DNA of 64,000 nt from Siphonodentalium dalli (GCA_032622095.1 CP136065.1:24503141-24567140), one strand, 5' to 3'; numbered from the stretch's first letter, positions 24,053-37,196 are shown. A program made the numbers and translations. Notes: a model not told the origin generated them from the sequence alone.

Positions 24053-24954
24053 ACACTATAAAAAATGTTAACTCTGGGAAAAATCATTGGATCAAACTCA
24101 AATTCGAACTTGACCTGTATTTTCATATAAACGACCCACAAAAAAAATGAATTTCCAAATAAACAATCCAAACTTGAGTTATCATCCGGAAATAAAGTAA
24201 AATTGAATTTTCTAAGTCGAAAAGCCAATAACTCTGAGAAAAATCATCGGATCAAACTCAAATTCGATCTTGAGCTCTATTTTGATATCAATGACTCACA
24301 AAAAAAACAGAAGTTTCAATTTAACAGTCCAAACTTGAGTTATCATCCGGAAACCAAAGAAAGAAGAAGAAGAAATTGAATTTTCTAAGTCGAAAAAAGT
24401 CCATAACTCTAGAAAAAATCATCGGATCAAACTCAAATTCGAACTCAACCTGAATCTTGATATGACTGATTCACATGAAAACTGTATTTGCAATTAAAGG
24501 ATCCAAACTTGAGATATCATCCCGAAACCGAAAAAGTGCGAAATTTTCTAAGTAAAAAAAAGTTGAAAAAGGGAAATAACACCATAACAGAATTGCAGAG
24601 CACCTGTGTTCTTAGTTGAGACACCTACATACCAAGTTTCAATCAAATCGGATGATCATTACTGGAGTTATAACTCCGGACGGACGGACGGGACGCACTG
24701 GTGGGACGCACGGACGGGGCTGATTACAATGGTCCTCCCAAAATAAAATTATGACTACGGTACTTAAAATGAAAATACTCAGTATGTTTGAAAATATATG
24801 TTCACACAGAAGGCTGACCATGTATGTGGGATGCCGACACGCCAAAAGGCCCAGTGGCGGTCTGAAACCTGAAATTATGCACCAGTTTGTTTTACCGAGG
24901 TAATGTGTGTTATGATCCGGGAATTAAGGTAGGTCGATAAATAAGTTTTTAATT

Positions 24955-25788
24955 ACTGTTATACGAACGAAAGAGTTATTCAAGTTCTAACTGTTATGAC
25001 AGATGTTTCATTGGTATTTAGCAATAAAGAGCGTTAATTGTTACTCTATTTCTGATATGGTAAACATAAAGAGCCTTTTTCTACTCATGTGCGAAACGGT
25101 AGAACAGGTGAAACATTTATACTGTTATACGAACGAAAGAGTTATTCAAGTTCTAACTGTTATGACAGATGTTTCATTGGTATTTAGCAATAAAGAGCGT
25201 TAATTGTTACTCTATTTCTGATATGGTAAACATAAAGAGCCTTTTTCTACTCATGTGCGAAACGGTAGAACAGGTGAAACATTTATACTGTTATACGAAC
25301 GAAAGAGTTATTCAAGTTCTAACTGTTATGACAGATGTTTCATTGGTATTTAGCAATAAAGAGCGTTAATTGTTACTCTATTTCTGATATGGTAAAAATA
25401 AAGAGCCTTTTTCTACTCATGTGCGAAACGGTAGAACAGTTGAAACATTTATACTGTTATACGAACGAAAGACTTATTCAAGTTCTAACTTGTATGACCG
25501 ATGTTTCATTGGTATTTAGCAATAAAGATCGTTAATTGTTACTCTATTTCTGATATGGTAAAAATAAAGAGCGTTTTTCTACTCATGTGCGAAACGGTAG
25601 AACAGGTGAAACATTTATACTGTTATACGAACGAAAGATTTATTCAAGTTCTAACTTTTATGACCGATGTTTCATTGGTATTTAGCAACACAGAGCGTTA
25701 ATTGTTACTCTATTTCTGATATGGTAAAAATAAAGAGCGTTTTTCTACTCATGTGCGAAACGGTAGAACAGGTGAAACATTTATATAT
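24955..25788. repeat. 166-bp satellite, 5 copies
   Basis: The step is exactly 166 bases (for example 'gatgtttcattggtattta' at about 25001, 25167, 25333, 25499 and 25665). The first two copies are nearly identical and later ones carry a few changes. Part of the unit ('tgatatggtaaacataaaga' and 'aataaagagcgtt..ttgtta') matches the interior of the TTAA-flanked family G MITEs at about 42676 and 55417. Confidence 0.95.
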
Positions 25789-25789
25789 G

Positions 25790-26162
25790 ACTTGCAATTA
25801 TTTGCAGAGCATGTAAGACATGTCAATGACTAGTTTTTGTATTTCTAAACTACAGTATGGCACATTCCTTCCAAATTACTTAACTTAAATGTTGAGATTC
25901 AACTGAGATTAGTCATATTAATCATTCGGGTTGGATGGAAGATGAAATTGGCAGTGTTCTTGTTTTAGACAAGCTTCATAATAACAGTGTTCGCAGCCTC
26001 AATTTCATGTTATGAGTGTTATATAACAACGAAATAGGAATATATTCTGGTCGAAACACCGTGAAATTTGATAAGTTCTTGAAATTCCTTCTTGAGTTGA
26101 TGTCGATCCACTGGAATTTTCGGGACCAAATCCCAACCTTTGTCGACCATTGCTTGTAACAT
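25790..26162. other. No gene recognised
   Basis: AT-rich intronic sequence between the satellite and the next MITE. Nothing supported. Confidence 0.4.
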
Positions 26163-26578
26163 TTAACCCTTTTCATGGCGGGCTGCCGCGGGAGCTGCGC
26201 TGGCGCAACATAAAGACCCTGTGCCAATGCGTTCTCTTATATATGCGAGTAGACCATATGTCGCCTCGCATATATAAGAGAATGCATTGGCCTAACAATT
26301 TTGTATCATTATTTATCAATTTTTCTTACATTCTTTAATAATTTGTATCATTTTATATTCTTTTACAATTTTTATCATTTGTTCTTACATTCTTAAACAA
26401 TTTTTATCATTTTTTCTTACATTTTTTATTATTTCTTATAATTTGTTCATACATTCTTTAACAATTATAAAAAATAATATAAAATTTGTTAGGCCAATGC
26501 ATTCTCTTATATATAAGAGAATGCATTGACACAGGGTTTTCGCAACAATTCAGGAGGCTACCGTCACGAAAGGGTTAA
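26163..26578. mobile_element. TTAA element carrying the double-hairpin module, copy 1
   Basis: TTAA occurs at 26163-26166 and 26575-26578, with outer ends CCCTTTTC and GAAAGGG. Inside is the module: a left hairpin (about 26221-26291) with 'ccaatgc.ttctcttatata' arms, an AT-rich core, and a right hairpin. The right hairpin has lost its centre and is now a perfect 34-base palindrome (26495-26528). TTAA targets with CCC ends point to piggyBac-like mobilisation. No coding capacity. Confidence 0.85.
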
Positions 26579-27619
26579 TATGTACAACTACTGACTTCAG
26601 TAGAGTGAGAAATAATTGCTTCCTTGGATAAAATCATAAAGTGAGTAGAAACTCATTTTCCTTTTGCTAAAACTGGAAACTCATTTTTTAAAGCTCACCA
26701 GTAAAATAGTATGCTTACAACCTGTGTCGGCTGAGCAAAGCGCTGATGTTAAACCCATGTGTCATAGTTATGTGTATTGTGGCTGTTCTTGGTGCTTTTA
26801 AATGCACCAAGTGTGCATGATATTAGTATATAAAACAGATAGACCCAGTCATACTACGATTCGATACGATATTTGTTATTGTCAATTTAGACGCCTTGTA
26901 TGGCAGATCAATTTACAATAATAGAAACTTAGTCAAACACAAAAAATAACATGATTGTGTTTGATTTGAACGAAATAATAAGTTTGTAAAATTCAGTTTC
27001 GATCCTTCCTCTTTACTGAATGCATATCTGTCTTATCTCAATAATTTCATAAAAACTATCAAATGTAGGGAAATGAAAAAATATACATTCGTTTATTGGA
27101 TTTTAAAATGCAATTATGTGTGCCTTTAGTTTATTGGATGTGTGTAAATACAAATTATTAATCAAACTGTCACATACTCCAGCATATCAAGTGCCATTAA
27201 CTAACCTAACTATCTATCTCTCTTGGATAAACTGGTGAATATTGATATACCATGGTAGGCAGTGTTCGCGCTGGACCGAAAACATTTGTGACCAAAAGTT
27301 TAGCCAAATGAAAATGTTATTAGCCAAATGAAAAAAAACATTGGTAGCGATTTCAAAATTGTTAATGGTTAGTTCGATTGAGCTGGGCTATTATAAATTA
27401 TGTTCTGTGTAAGGATGGGAGAATGTGGTGGGGTGTCACCTGGACCAGAAATTAAAATATAAAACAAATACATTTAAGCTTGAGGCCATCTTCTGAAATA
27501 AAAATTAATGCAATACATGTTTATCAATGTGAATATATAAGCGTGGATATATATCTGGTCAAGGTCAGCAGACACGGTAATCATTTTTTCAATCAATTCA
27601 AGTTCCTCAAGTAGTTTTA
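26579..27619. other. No gene recognised
   Basis: AT-rich intronic DNA. A 'tagccaaatgaaaatgttat' type sequence near 27301-27335 resembles others near 22200, 23500 and 63970, so it is probably part of a dispersed repeat. Confidence 0.4.
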
Positions 27620-27905
27620 GTCTGAATGTATGTAAATTGTAAATAAATTCTTTTAATATTCACAATATATCTCTGTCTACTGATGACAGCAGCCATGCCA
27701 ATGGAGCTATTGTATCAAACTGATTGAACGCGGGATATATTTGGTCAATTTCCACCAAGAACTTGTCTCTCAGGACAGGCTCTAACTGCTTACATTCTGA
27801 TAAGTGTACTACGGATTCTATATCTACCTTACATAGCTTACATATTCTATCATTTTCATCCAGTTTTATATATCTGGCTCGCTCAATCTCGAAGTAAGGG
27901 TACAT
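27620..27905 (-). mobile_element. LINE fragment: C-terminal Cys/His region
   Basis: The - strand frame (27660-27905) reads ...RICKLC...V.HL..C..L...R, the C-terminal zinc-binding signature (CxxC...H...C) that follows the reverse transcriptase in many invertebrate non-LTR retrotransposons. Only about 80 residues remain and no reverse transcriptase is attached. A truncated, dead insertion. Confidence 0.6.
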
Positions 27906-28285
27906 TCATACACTGGCAAGTGTGCACGGTATGGTTTGCAATTTGTCGCAGAAAACGATATGGTGCCAGAATATGAACGGAAACAAGCACACAAAGTGCA
28001 TATGTACCACGGCTAACTATATGTGCGTAGTAAAATCTCTGTAGTTCCACCTGTAGCGATGCTATCGGAATTTGCCTGTAAATAGCATGCAATTATCTCC
28101 CAATAATAAATCATAGAGGTATTTGAAGTGGAACTATATAAATTTTACTTCTCATGTCTTTCGCTTCGGTAAAGATGCATGTTATGTGCGTGTTTCCATT
28201 CATATTCTGGCACCATGTGGTTTTCTATGACGAAATGCCCACGAAAACATACTGTACAAACTTGCCAGTGTATATAAACGTACAC
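27903..28285. repeat. Inverted repeat with ~110-bp arms
   Basis: The left arm (27903-28012) has 'acactggcaagt', 'gatatggtgccagaatatga' and 'acggaaacaagcaca'. The right arm (about 28172-28283) carries the complement ('tcatattctggcaccatgtg', 'acttgccagtgta'). The two - and + strand frames here are mirror products of the inverted repeat and not genes. Probably a MITE or foldback element. Target duplications were not clear. Confidence 0.75.
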
Positions 28286-28524
28286 TTATGGGTACTTATT
28301 CGTAGTTTCGTCATGATAGTTGTTGCCTTGTATGGGGCAATGTTTAGGTATGGTTCAAACTTGATATCGTCGATAGGTTCTTATCTTGCAGTTATGTTCT
28401 ACCTTGAACATTAATCTTATCTTTTAATCCTCCCAATACAAATGTTTTTGTTTCCTCCTTTGGTTTGTCTATTATGCTTTCATGATTAATTTCTAAGTAG
28501 TTAATTGCGCTTATCACATTTCCA

Positions 28525-28668
28525 TACCAACCACAGCTCAGGGAAATTACGCCATGCAAAACAAACATTGTACAACAAAGGACTGAACGCCTTTTTCAAA
28601 AACAAACAATGTTTCGAAGACCACCCAGGGACAAAAACCATAGCTCGCATACTAGATCATAGAAAAAT
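28525..28668 (+). mobile_element. LINE fragment: reverse transcriptase thumb region
   Basis: One + frame reads a segment with KLRHAKQTLYNKGLNAFFK and, about 20 residues later, ILDH. This matches the pattern just after the catalytic core in CR1/RTE-like reverse transcriptases (a 'KGL.AFF...LFDH' layout). It is very short, with frameshifts on both sides. Identification is from motif memory only. Confidence 0.5.
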
Positions 28669-28718
28669 ATAGAACAAACTGAATTTTTTAATACAAGACA
28701 CTAGTGTCGTTCGTATTT

Positions 28719-28935
28719 CCATATTTAATCATTTCATTCACGACTGAGACCTGGAGACCCTGTAGCTTTGCCTCTTTTCAACCCCCTGATATTTAATCAT
28801 TTCATTCGTGATTGAGTCCTGGAGGCCATGCAGCTTTGCCTCTTTTCAACCCCCTGATATTCAATTATTTCATTCATGACTGAGACATGGAGACCCTGTA
28901 GCTTTGCCTTTTTTTCAACTCCCTGATATTTTCTA
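28719..28935. repeat. 68-bp tandem repeat, ~3 copies
   Basis: 'atttaatcatttcattc' occurs at 28723 and 28791, with a variant at 28859, a step of 68. Each unit also has 'ctggagaccctgtagctttg' or a variant, and 'ttttcaaccccctgatatt'. Confidence 0.9.
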
Positions 28936-29027
28936 ACATTCTTTATCAGAGATTATTTCATCTAATTCTGTGAATTACTTTTCTATTTCAAGTTCCTCGA
29001 GCTTCTGTTCGATAGGATATTATTTGT

Positions 29028-32000
29028 CTGATGTGGCTTCATTCAATGCTAGTTGTGCCATGTGTGTGGTATCGCATTTCCTTTATTATGTGGCTTCATT
29101 CAATGCTAGTTGTACCTTGTGTGTCGTATCGCATTCCCCTTATTATGTGGTATCGCATTCCCCTTATTATGTGGCGTCATTCAATGCTAGTTGTACCATG
29201 TGTGTGGTATCGCATTCCCCTTATTTTGTGGCGTCATTCAATGCTAGTTGTACCATGTGTGTGGTATCGCATTCCCCTTATTATGTGGCGTCATTCAATG
29301 CTAGTTGTACCATGTGTGTGGTATCGCATTCCCCTTATTATGTGGCGTCATTCAATGCTAGTTGTACCATGTGTGTGGTATCGCATTCCCCTTATTATGT
29401 GGCTTCATTCAATGCTAGTTGTACCATGTGTGTGGTATCGCATTCCCCTTATTATGTGGCGTCATTCAATGCTAGTTGTACCATGTGTGTGGTATCGCAT
29501 TCCCCTTATTTTGTGGCGTCATTCAATGCTAGTTGTACCATGTGTGTGGTATCGCATTCCCCTTATTATGTGGCGTCATTCAATGCTAGTTGTACCATGT
29601 GTGTGGTATCGCATTCCCCTTATTATGTGGCGTCATTCAATGCTAGTTGTACCATGTGTGTGGTATCGCATTCCCCTTATTATGTGGCGTCATTCAATGC
29701 TAGTTGTACCATGTGTGTGGTATCGCATTCCCCTTATTATGTGGCGTCATTCAATGCTAGTTGTACCATGTGTGTGGTATCGCATTCCCCTTATTATGTG
29801 GCTTCATTCAATGCTAGTTGTACCATGTGTGTGGTATCGCATTCCCCTTATTATGTGGCTCCATTCAATGCTAGTTGTACCATGTGTGTGGTATCGCATT
29901 CCCCTTATTTTGTGGCGTCATTCAATGCTAGTTGTACCATGTGTGTGGTATCGCATTCCCCTTATTATGTGGCTTCATTCAATGCTAGTTGTACCATGTG
30001 TGTGGTATCGCATTCCCCTTATTATGTGGCTTCATTCAATGCTAGTTGTACCATGCGTGTGGTATCGCATTCCCCTTATTTTGTGGCGTCATTCAATGCT
30101 AGTTGTACCATGTGTGTGGTATCGCATTCCCCTTATTATGTGGCGTCATTCAATGCTAGTTGTACCATGTGTGTGGTATCGCATTCCCCGTATGTTGTGG
30201 CGTCATTCAATGCTAGTTGTACCATGTGTGTGGTATCGCATTCCCCTTATTATGTGGCTTCATTCAATGCTAGTTGTACCATGTGTGTGGTATCGCATTC
30301 CCCGTATGTTGTGGCGTCATTCAATGCTAGTTGTACCATGCGTGTGGTATCGCATTCCCCTTATTTTGTGGCGTCATTCAATGCTAGTTGTACCATGTGT
30401 GTGGTATCGCATTCCCCTTATTTTGTGGCGTCATTCAATGCTAGTTGTACCATGTGTGTGTGGTATCGCATTCCCCTTATTATGTGGCGTCATTCAATGC
30501 TAGTTGTACCATGTGTGTGTGGTATCGCATTCCCCTTATTATGTGGCTTCATTCAATGCTAGTTGTACCATGTGTGTGGTATCGCATTCCCCTTATTATG
30601 TGGCTTCATTCAATGCTAGTTGTACCATGTGTGTGTGGTATCGCATTCCCCTTATTATGTGGCTTCATTCAATGCTAGTTGTACAATGTGTGTGTGGTAT
30701 CGCATTCCCCTTATTTTGTGGCATCATTCAATGCTAGTTGTACCATGTGTGTGTGGTATCGCATTCCCCTTATTATGTGGCGTCATTCAATGCTAGTTGT
30801 ACCATGTGTGTGGTATAGCATTCCCCTTATTATGTGGCTTCATTCAATGCTAGTTGTACCATGTGTATGGTATCGTATTCCCCTTGTTGTGTGGCTTCAT
30901 TCAATGCTAGTTGTACCATGTGTGTGGTATCGCATTCCCCTTATTATGTGGTATCGCATTCCCCTTATTTTGTGGCATCATTCAATGCTAGTTGTACCAT
31001 GTGTGTGTGGTATCGCATTCCCCTTATTATGTGGCTTCATTCAATGCTAGTTGTACCATGTGTGTGGTATCGCATTCCCCTTATTATGTGGCGTCATTCA
31101 CTGCTAGTTGTACCATGTGTGTGTGGTATCGCATTCCCCTTATTATGTGGCTTCATTCAATGCTAGTTGTACCATGTGTGTGGTATCGCATTCCCCTTAT
31201 TATGTGGTATCGCATTCCCCTTATTTTGTGGCATCATTCAATGCTAGTTGTACCATGTGTGTGGTATCGCATTCCCCTTATTTTGTGGCATCATTCAATG
31301 CTAGTTGTACCATGTGTGTGTGGTATCGCATTCCCCTTATTATGTGGCGTCATTCACTGCTAGTTGTACCATGTGTGTGTGGTATCGCATTCCCCTTATT
31401 ATGTGGCGTCATTCAATGCTAGTTGTACCATGTGTGTGGTATCGCATTCCCCTTATTATGTGGCTTCATTCAATGCTAGTTGTACCATGTGTGTGTGGTA
31501 TCGCATTCCCCTTATTATGTGGCTTTATTCAATGCTAGTTGTACCATGTGTGTGTGGTATCGCATTCCCCTTATTATGTGGCGTCATTCAATGCTAGTTG
31601 TACCATGTGTGTGGTATCGCATTCCCCTTATTATGTGGCGTCATTCAATGCTAGTTGTACCATGTATGTGTGGTATCGCATTCCCCTTATTATGTGGCTT
31701 CATTCAATGCTAGTTGTACCATGTGTGTGGTATCGCATTCCCCTTATTATGTGGCTTCATTCAATGCTAGTTGTACCATGTGTGTGGTATCGCATTCCCC
31801 TTATTTTGTGGCATCATTCAATGCTAGTTGTACCATGTGTGTGTGGTATAGCATTCCCCTTATTATGTGGCTTCATTCAATGCTAGTTGTACCATGTGTG
31901 TGTGGTATCGCATTCCCCTTATTTTGTGGCATCATTCAATGCTAGTTGTACCATGTGTGTGTGGTATCGCATTCCCCTTATTATGTGGCGTCATTCAATG

Positions 32001-35000
32001 CTAGTTGTACCATGTGTGTGGTATAGCATTCCCCTTATTATGTGGCTTCATTCAATGCTAGTTGTACCATGTGTATGGTATCGTATTCCCCTTGTTGTGT
32101 GGCTTCATTCAATGCTAGTTGTACCATGTGTGTGGTATCGCATTCCCCTTATTATGTGGCTTCATTCAATGCTAGTTGTACCATGTGTGTGTGGTATCGC
32201 ATTCCCCTTATTATGTGGCTTCATTCAATGCTAGTTGTACCATGTGTGTGGTATCGCATTCCCCTTATTATGTGGTATCGCATTCCCCTTATTTTGTGGC
32301 ATCATTCAATGCTAGTTGTACCATGTGTGTGGTATCGCATTCCCCTTATTTTGTGGCATCATTCAATGCTAGTTGTACCATGTGTGTGTGGTATCGCATT
32401 CCCCTTATTATGTGGCGTCATTCACTGCTAGTTGTACCATGTGTGTGTGGTATCGCATTCCCCTTATTATGTGGCGTCATTCAATGCTAGTTGTACCATG
32501 TGTGTGGTATCGCATTCCCCTTATTATGTGGCTTCATTCAATGCTAGTTGTACCATGTGTGTGTGGTATCGCATTCCCCTTATTATGTGGCTTTATTCAA
32601 TGCTAGTTGTACCATGTGTGTGTGGTATCGCATTCCCCTTATTATGTGGCGTCATTCAATGCTAGTTGTACCATGTGTGTGGTATCGCATTCCCCTTATT
32701 ATGTGGCGTCATTCAATGCTAGTTGTACCATGTATGTGTGGTATCGCATTCCCCTTATTATGTGGCTTCATTCAATGCTAGTTGTACCATGTGTGTGGTA
32801 TCGCATTCCCCTTATTATGTGGCTTCATTCAATGCTAGTTGTACCATGTGTGTGGTATCGCATTCCCCTTATTTTGTGGCATCATTCAATGCTAGTTGTA
32901 CCATGTGTGTGTGGTATAGCATTCCCCTTATTATGTGGCTTCATTCAATGCTAGTTGTACCATGTGTGTGTGGTATCGCATTCCCCTTATTTTGTGGCAT
33001 CATTCAATGCTAGTTGTACCATGTGTGTGTGGTATCGCATTCCCCTTATTATGTGGCGTCATTCAATGCAAGTTGTACCATGTGTGTGGTATAGCATTCC
33101 CCTTATTATGTGGCTTCATTCAATGCTAGTTGTACCATGTGTATGGTATCGTATTCCCCTTGTTGTGTGGCTTCATTCAATGCTAGTTGTACCATGTGTG
33201 TGGTATCGCATTCCCCTTATTATGTGGCTTCATTCAATGCTAGTTGTACCATGTGTGTGGTATCGCATTCCCCTTATTTTGTGGCATCATTCAATGCTAG
33301 TTGTACCATGTGTGTGTGGTATAGCATTCCCCTTATTATGTGGCTTCATTCAATGCTAGTTGTACCATGTGTGTGTGGTATCGCATTCCCCTTATTTTGT
33401 GGCATCATTCAATGCTAGTTGTACCATGTGTGTGTGGTATCGCATTCCCCTTATTATGTGGCTTCATTCAATGCTAGTTGTACCATGTGTGTGGTATCGC
33501 ATTCCCCTTATTATGTGGTATCGCATTCCCCTTATTTTGTGGCATCATTCAATGCTAGTTGTACCATGTGTGTGGTATCGCATTCCCCTTATTTTGTGGC
33601 GTCATTCAATGCTAGTTGTACCATGTGTGTGGTATCGCATTCCCCTTATTTTGTGGCATCATTCAATGCTAGTTGTACCATGTGTGTGTGGTATCGCATT
33701 CCCCTTATTATGTGGCGTCATTCACTGCTAGTTGTACCATGTGTGTGTGGTATCGCATTCCCCTTATTATGTGGCGTCATTCAATGCTAGTTGTACCATG
33801 TGTGTGGTATCGCATTCCCCTTATTATGTGGCTTCATTCAATGCTAGTTGTACCATGTGTGTGTGGTATCGCATTCCCCTTATTATTTGGCTTTATTCAA
33901 TGCTAGTTGTACCATGTGTGTGTGGTATCGCATTCCCCTTATTATGTGGCGTCATTCAATGCTAGTTGTACCATGTGTGTGGTATCGCATTCCCCTTATT
34001 ATGTGGCGTCATTCAATGCTAGTTGTACCATGTATGTGTGGTATCGCATTCCCCTTATTATGTGGCTTCATTCAATGCTAGTTGTACCATGTGTGTGGTA
34101 TCGCATTCCCCTTATTATGTGGCTTCATTCAATGCTAGTTGTACCATGTGTGTGGTATCGCATTCCCCTTATTATGTGGCGTCATTCAATGCTAGTTGTA
34201 CCATGTGTGTGGTATCGCATTCCCCTTATTTTGTGGCGTCATTCAATGCTAGTTGTACCATGTGTGTGGTATCGCATTCCCCTTATTTTGTGGCTTCATT
34301 CAATGCTAGTTGTGCCATGTATGTGTGGTATCGCATTCCCCTTATTATGTGGCTTCATTCAATGCTAGTTGTGCCATGTGTGTGGTATCGTATTCCCCTT
34401 ATTATGTGGCTTCATTCAATGCTAGTTGTACCATGTGTGTGGTATCGCATTCCCCTTATTTTGTGGCGTCATTCAATGCTAGTTGTACCATGTGTGTAGT
34501 ATCGCATTCCCCTTATTTTGTGGCGTCATTCAATGCTAGTTGTACCATGTGTGTAGTATCGCATTCCCCTTATTTTGTGGCGTCATTCAATGCTAGTTGT
34601 ACCATGTGTGTGATATCGCATTCCCCTTATTATGTGGCTTCTTTCAATGCTAGTTGTACCATGTGTGTGTGGTATCGCATTCCCCTTATTATGTGGCTTC
34701 ATTCAATGCTAGTTGTACCATGTGTGTGGTATCGCATTCCCCTTATGTGGCTTCATTCAATGCTAGTTGTACCATGTGTGTGGTATAGCATTCCCCTTAT
34801 TATGTGGATTCATTCAATGCTAGTTGTACCATGTGTGTGTGGTATCGCATTCCCCTTATGTGGCTTCATTCAATGCTAGTTGTACCATGTGTGTGGTATC
34901 GCATTCCCCTTATTTTGTGACGTCATTCAATGCTAGTTGTACCATGTGTGTGGTATCGCATTCCCCTTATTATGTGGCTTCATTCAATGCTAGTTGTACC

Positions 35001-35437
35001 ATGTGTGTGTGGTATCGCATTCCCCTTATTATGTGGCGTCATTCAATGCTAGTTGTACCATGTGTGTGGTATCGCATTCCCCTTATTTTGTGGCGTCATT
35101 CAATGCTAGTTGTACCATGTGTGTGGTATCGCATTCCCTTTATTATGTGGCTTCCTTCATTCAATGCTAGTTGTACCATGTGTGTGGTATCGCATTCCCC
35201 TTATTATGTGTCTTCATTCAATGCTAGTTGTACCATGTGTGTGGTATCGCATTCCCCTTATTTTGTGGCGTCATTCAATGCTAGTTGTACCATGTGTGTG
35301 GTATAGCATTCCCCTTATAATGTGGCTTCATTCAATGCTAGTTGTACCATGTGTGTGGTATAGCATTCCCCTTATTTTGTGGCGTCATTCAATGCAAGTT
35401 GTACCATGTGTGTGGTATCGCATTCCCCTTATTACGA
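29028..35437. repeat. 6.4-kb minisatellite of 57/59-bp units
   Basis: About 110 units contain 'cattcaatgctagttgtacc', 'atgtgtgtggtatcgcattc' and 'cccttattatgtggc'. Basic units are 57 bases and many later ones are 59, with an extra GT. From 29030 to about 30430 nearly all are 57-mers, so two of the three + frames stay open for up to 530 codons (28970-30562). A repeated 19-residue peptide results from the unit length, not from selection that I can show. From about 30680 onward 59-mers shift the frame and a higher-order pattern appears. Truncated half-units ('tatgtggtatcgcattcccc') recur at 29146, 30947, 31201, 32269 and 33509. It lies in intron 1 of the claudin-like gene. Confidence 0.97.
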
Positions 35438-35440
35438 TTT

Positions 35441-37196
35441 GAACTTTTGAGTGATTCTAATTATGACTACAATTTTGGGTCTCTGCGATTACATGCGTTC
35501 AGTTCAAATGTAATGATAATGTCCTTTACATACTGTCTTTTGTTTTTCGTAAAGGCCTTCCGATATCCTTTAAGTTGTCCAGGGGGGGGGCCGAATTTGT
35601 TTTACGAGACATCAGGTGGGGGGGGGTGGGTACCCGAGGCCGGAAACAGTTTTTGACCACCTTTTTTGCATTTTTTTTTCATTGACATATTTTCAACTGT
35701 TATAAACATATTTGTGTATTTGTTGTGGCTTGTTGCAATATGAGAAGCACTAATACATTCAATATTGTTATAATTACCCCCATAAGTTTATATAAAATGG
35801 AAAAATAGTGAATATAGTGGGGGTGGGTCCCAAATTTTTCATTGATTTTTTTTGCGCGCAATTTTTTTTTATTGTGTCTGTTTCAGCTTGCTTTGCAGTT
35901 TTTTTATTGAAAATTGTCTAGTTCACGGTGTAGACCAATAAACAAATACCTCAGATAGCTCTAGGGTATGGTGAACTTAATGCAGTCTGACAATATCAGC
36001 TAACAACTCATGACAGAATATTACAATAATTCTATTACTTTACTCATACAGTTAGTTGATGCATGAGTGTAATGTATGAACTAAATATTTGTATCAGTGT
36101 TTGTATACTAAATTGATTTTTAAATATACTTTTGTCAAATAATTATTTGAATTGTCAAATTATTTGTTTCAGTGTTGTTGACAACCATCAATAAGTAAAT
36201 AAGTAGACATGAAATAAATTTTTAATAACATTTATTGAAAGAAATAAAAATATAACCTTCCTTGGATAGTCTTCTGAAAAGTATAAAAATATTATTTAAA
36301 TAGATGTGAAGAGGGGCCAGGACACATTACAGTTTTGTTCACTTGTAATTATTATATCCCATAATTACCTGCATATACTAGTATGTAAATGACACTTAAT
36401 GTCTAATTCAGGCTAATTTCAAAATTATCAAAGAAGGACAATTAATTTACTTAATTATTGTATATTTATAAGATGATGTGCATGCAAGGAGGTCTAGTTT
36501 GAAGGCACACATAAAGGTCATGTACAGAATGTGTGTGAATTTCTTATTACACATGAACTCCATCCAGTACATGACCGAAGTTCAGCTCTGATTGTTCAAA
36601 TGAATCTCAGTAATATACATCTGTGTATATGGATTTGGCACTAAATTGACCATCAACGTTCAAACTCAAAGGGTTAAGCATTATTTTAGGCCTAGTTCTA
36701 AGTCGTAATGCGAGGTCGGGTCGGTGGTCATGCAGGCATACATAAAAGTTAATTCGTACACTGGTTCATATGCACATTTTCCTTTTTGGTATTACTATAG
36801 GCTCTAGGCCTACTAGTTGATGCTGGTTGATGTCTGAAAAAAGATAAATTTAAGTTTGTGTCATTTTTTATTCTACTGTAGGCCCTAACACTGGCCCTAG
36901 TTATTTTGTGTTGTCATTCCAGGGGATTCAACATATTTTTCATCTACTAACCAGCTGTACTCACACAGATGAATAGGCTGGGTTATAAATTTACCAATAT
37001 AATCACATAATATTCTACCTTTGTTGATTGCTTAGAGTTCAATTTTGCACATGGGACCAACATAAAGCTTTGATGTTTTGGGGTGGGTGTCTAAAATTTT
37101 ATGAAAAACAATGCAAGAAAGGGTGGGTGGGTGTAAAAAAAATGGAAATGTAAAAAAAAGACCCCCACGTCTCGCAACTTTTTTACGCCCCCCCCC
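35441..37196. other. No gene recognised; intronic AT-rich DNA
   Basis: It contains runs of G (35581-35590 and 35617-35626) and T, but no repeat unit or exon that I can support. Confidence 0.4.

Larger units (their letters stand above)
21660..24740. repeat. Intron-1 cluster of GTCC-type repeats
   Basis: Degenerate units of the 'ttctaagtcgaaaa..aataactc' kind fill most of this stretch. At 22640-23215 about three units of roughly 170 bp ('aagtcaagaaggccaataactc', 'cgcaggtgcacaggttccca') end in GGACGGACGG and a poly-C run. They are the inverse of the 0.3-kb repeat. At 24060-24540 another four units carry 'atcggatcaaactcaaattcg' and 'tccaaacttgag..atcat'. No coding sequence is evident. Confidence 0.75.

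Noticed and set aside
25003-25701. Four identical-looking 66-codon frames in a row
   Set aside because: They are one reading of the 166-bp satellite unit, repeated.
27883-28414. Two opposing frames that look like small membrane proteins
   Set aside because: They are mirror readings of an inverted repeat at 27903-28285.
28970-30562. A 530-codon open frame, and a parallel 490-codon frame, with a 19-residue repeat
   Set aside because: Both come from a 57-bp minisatellite whose unit is a multiple of three and lacks stops in two frames. The frames collapse as soon as 59-bp units appear, and there is no start-region context or splice evidence.
28970-35437. CRISPR-like regular repeats
   Set aside because: Units are directly adjacent with no unique spacers, and the context is eukaryotic. 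The same holds for the 34-, 19- and 166-bp arrays.
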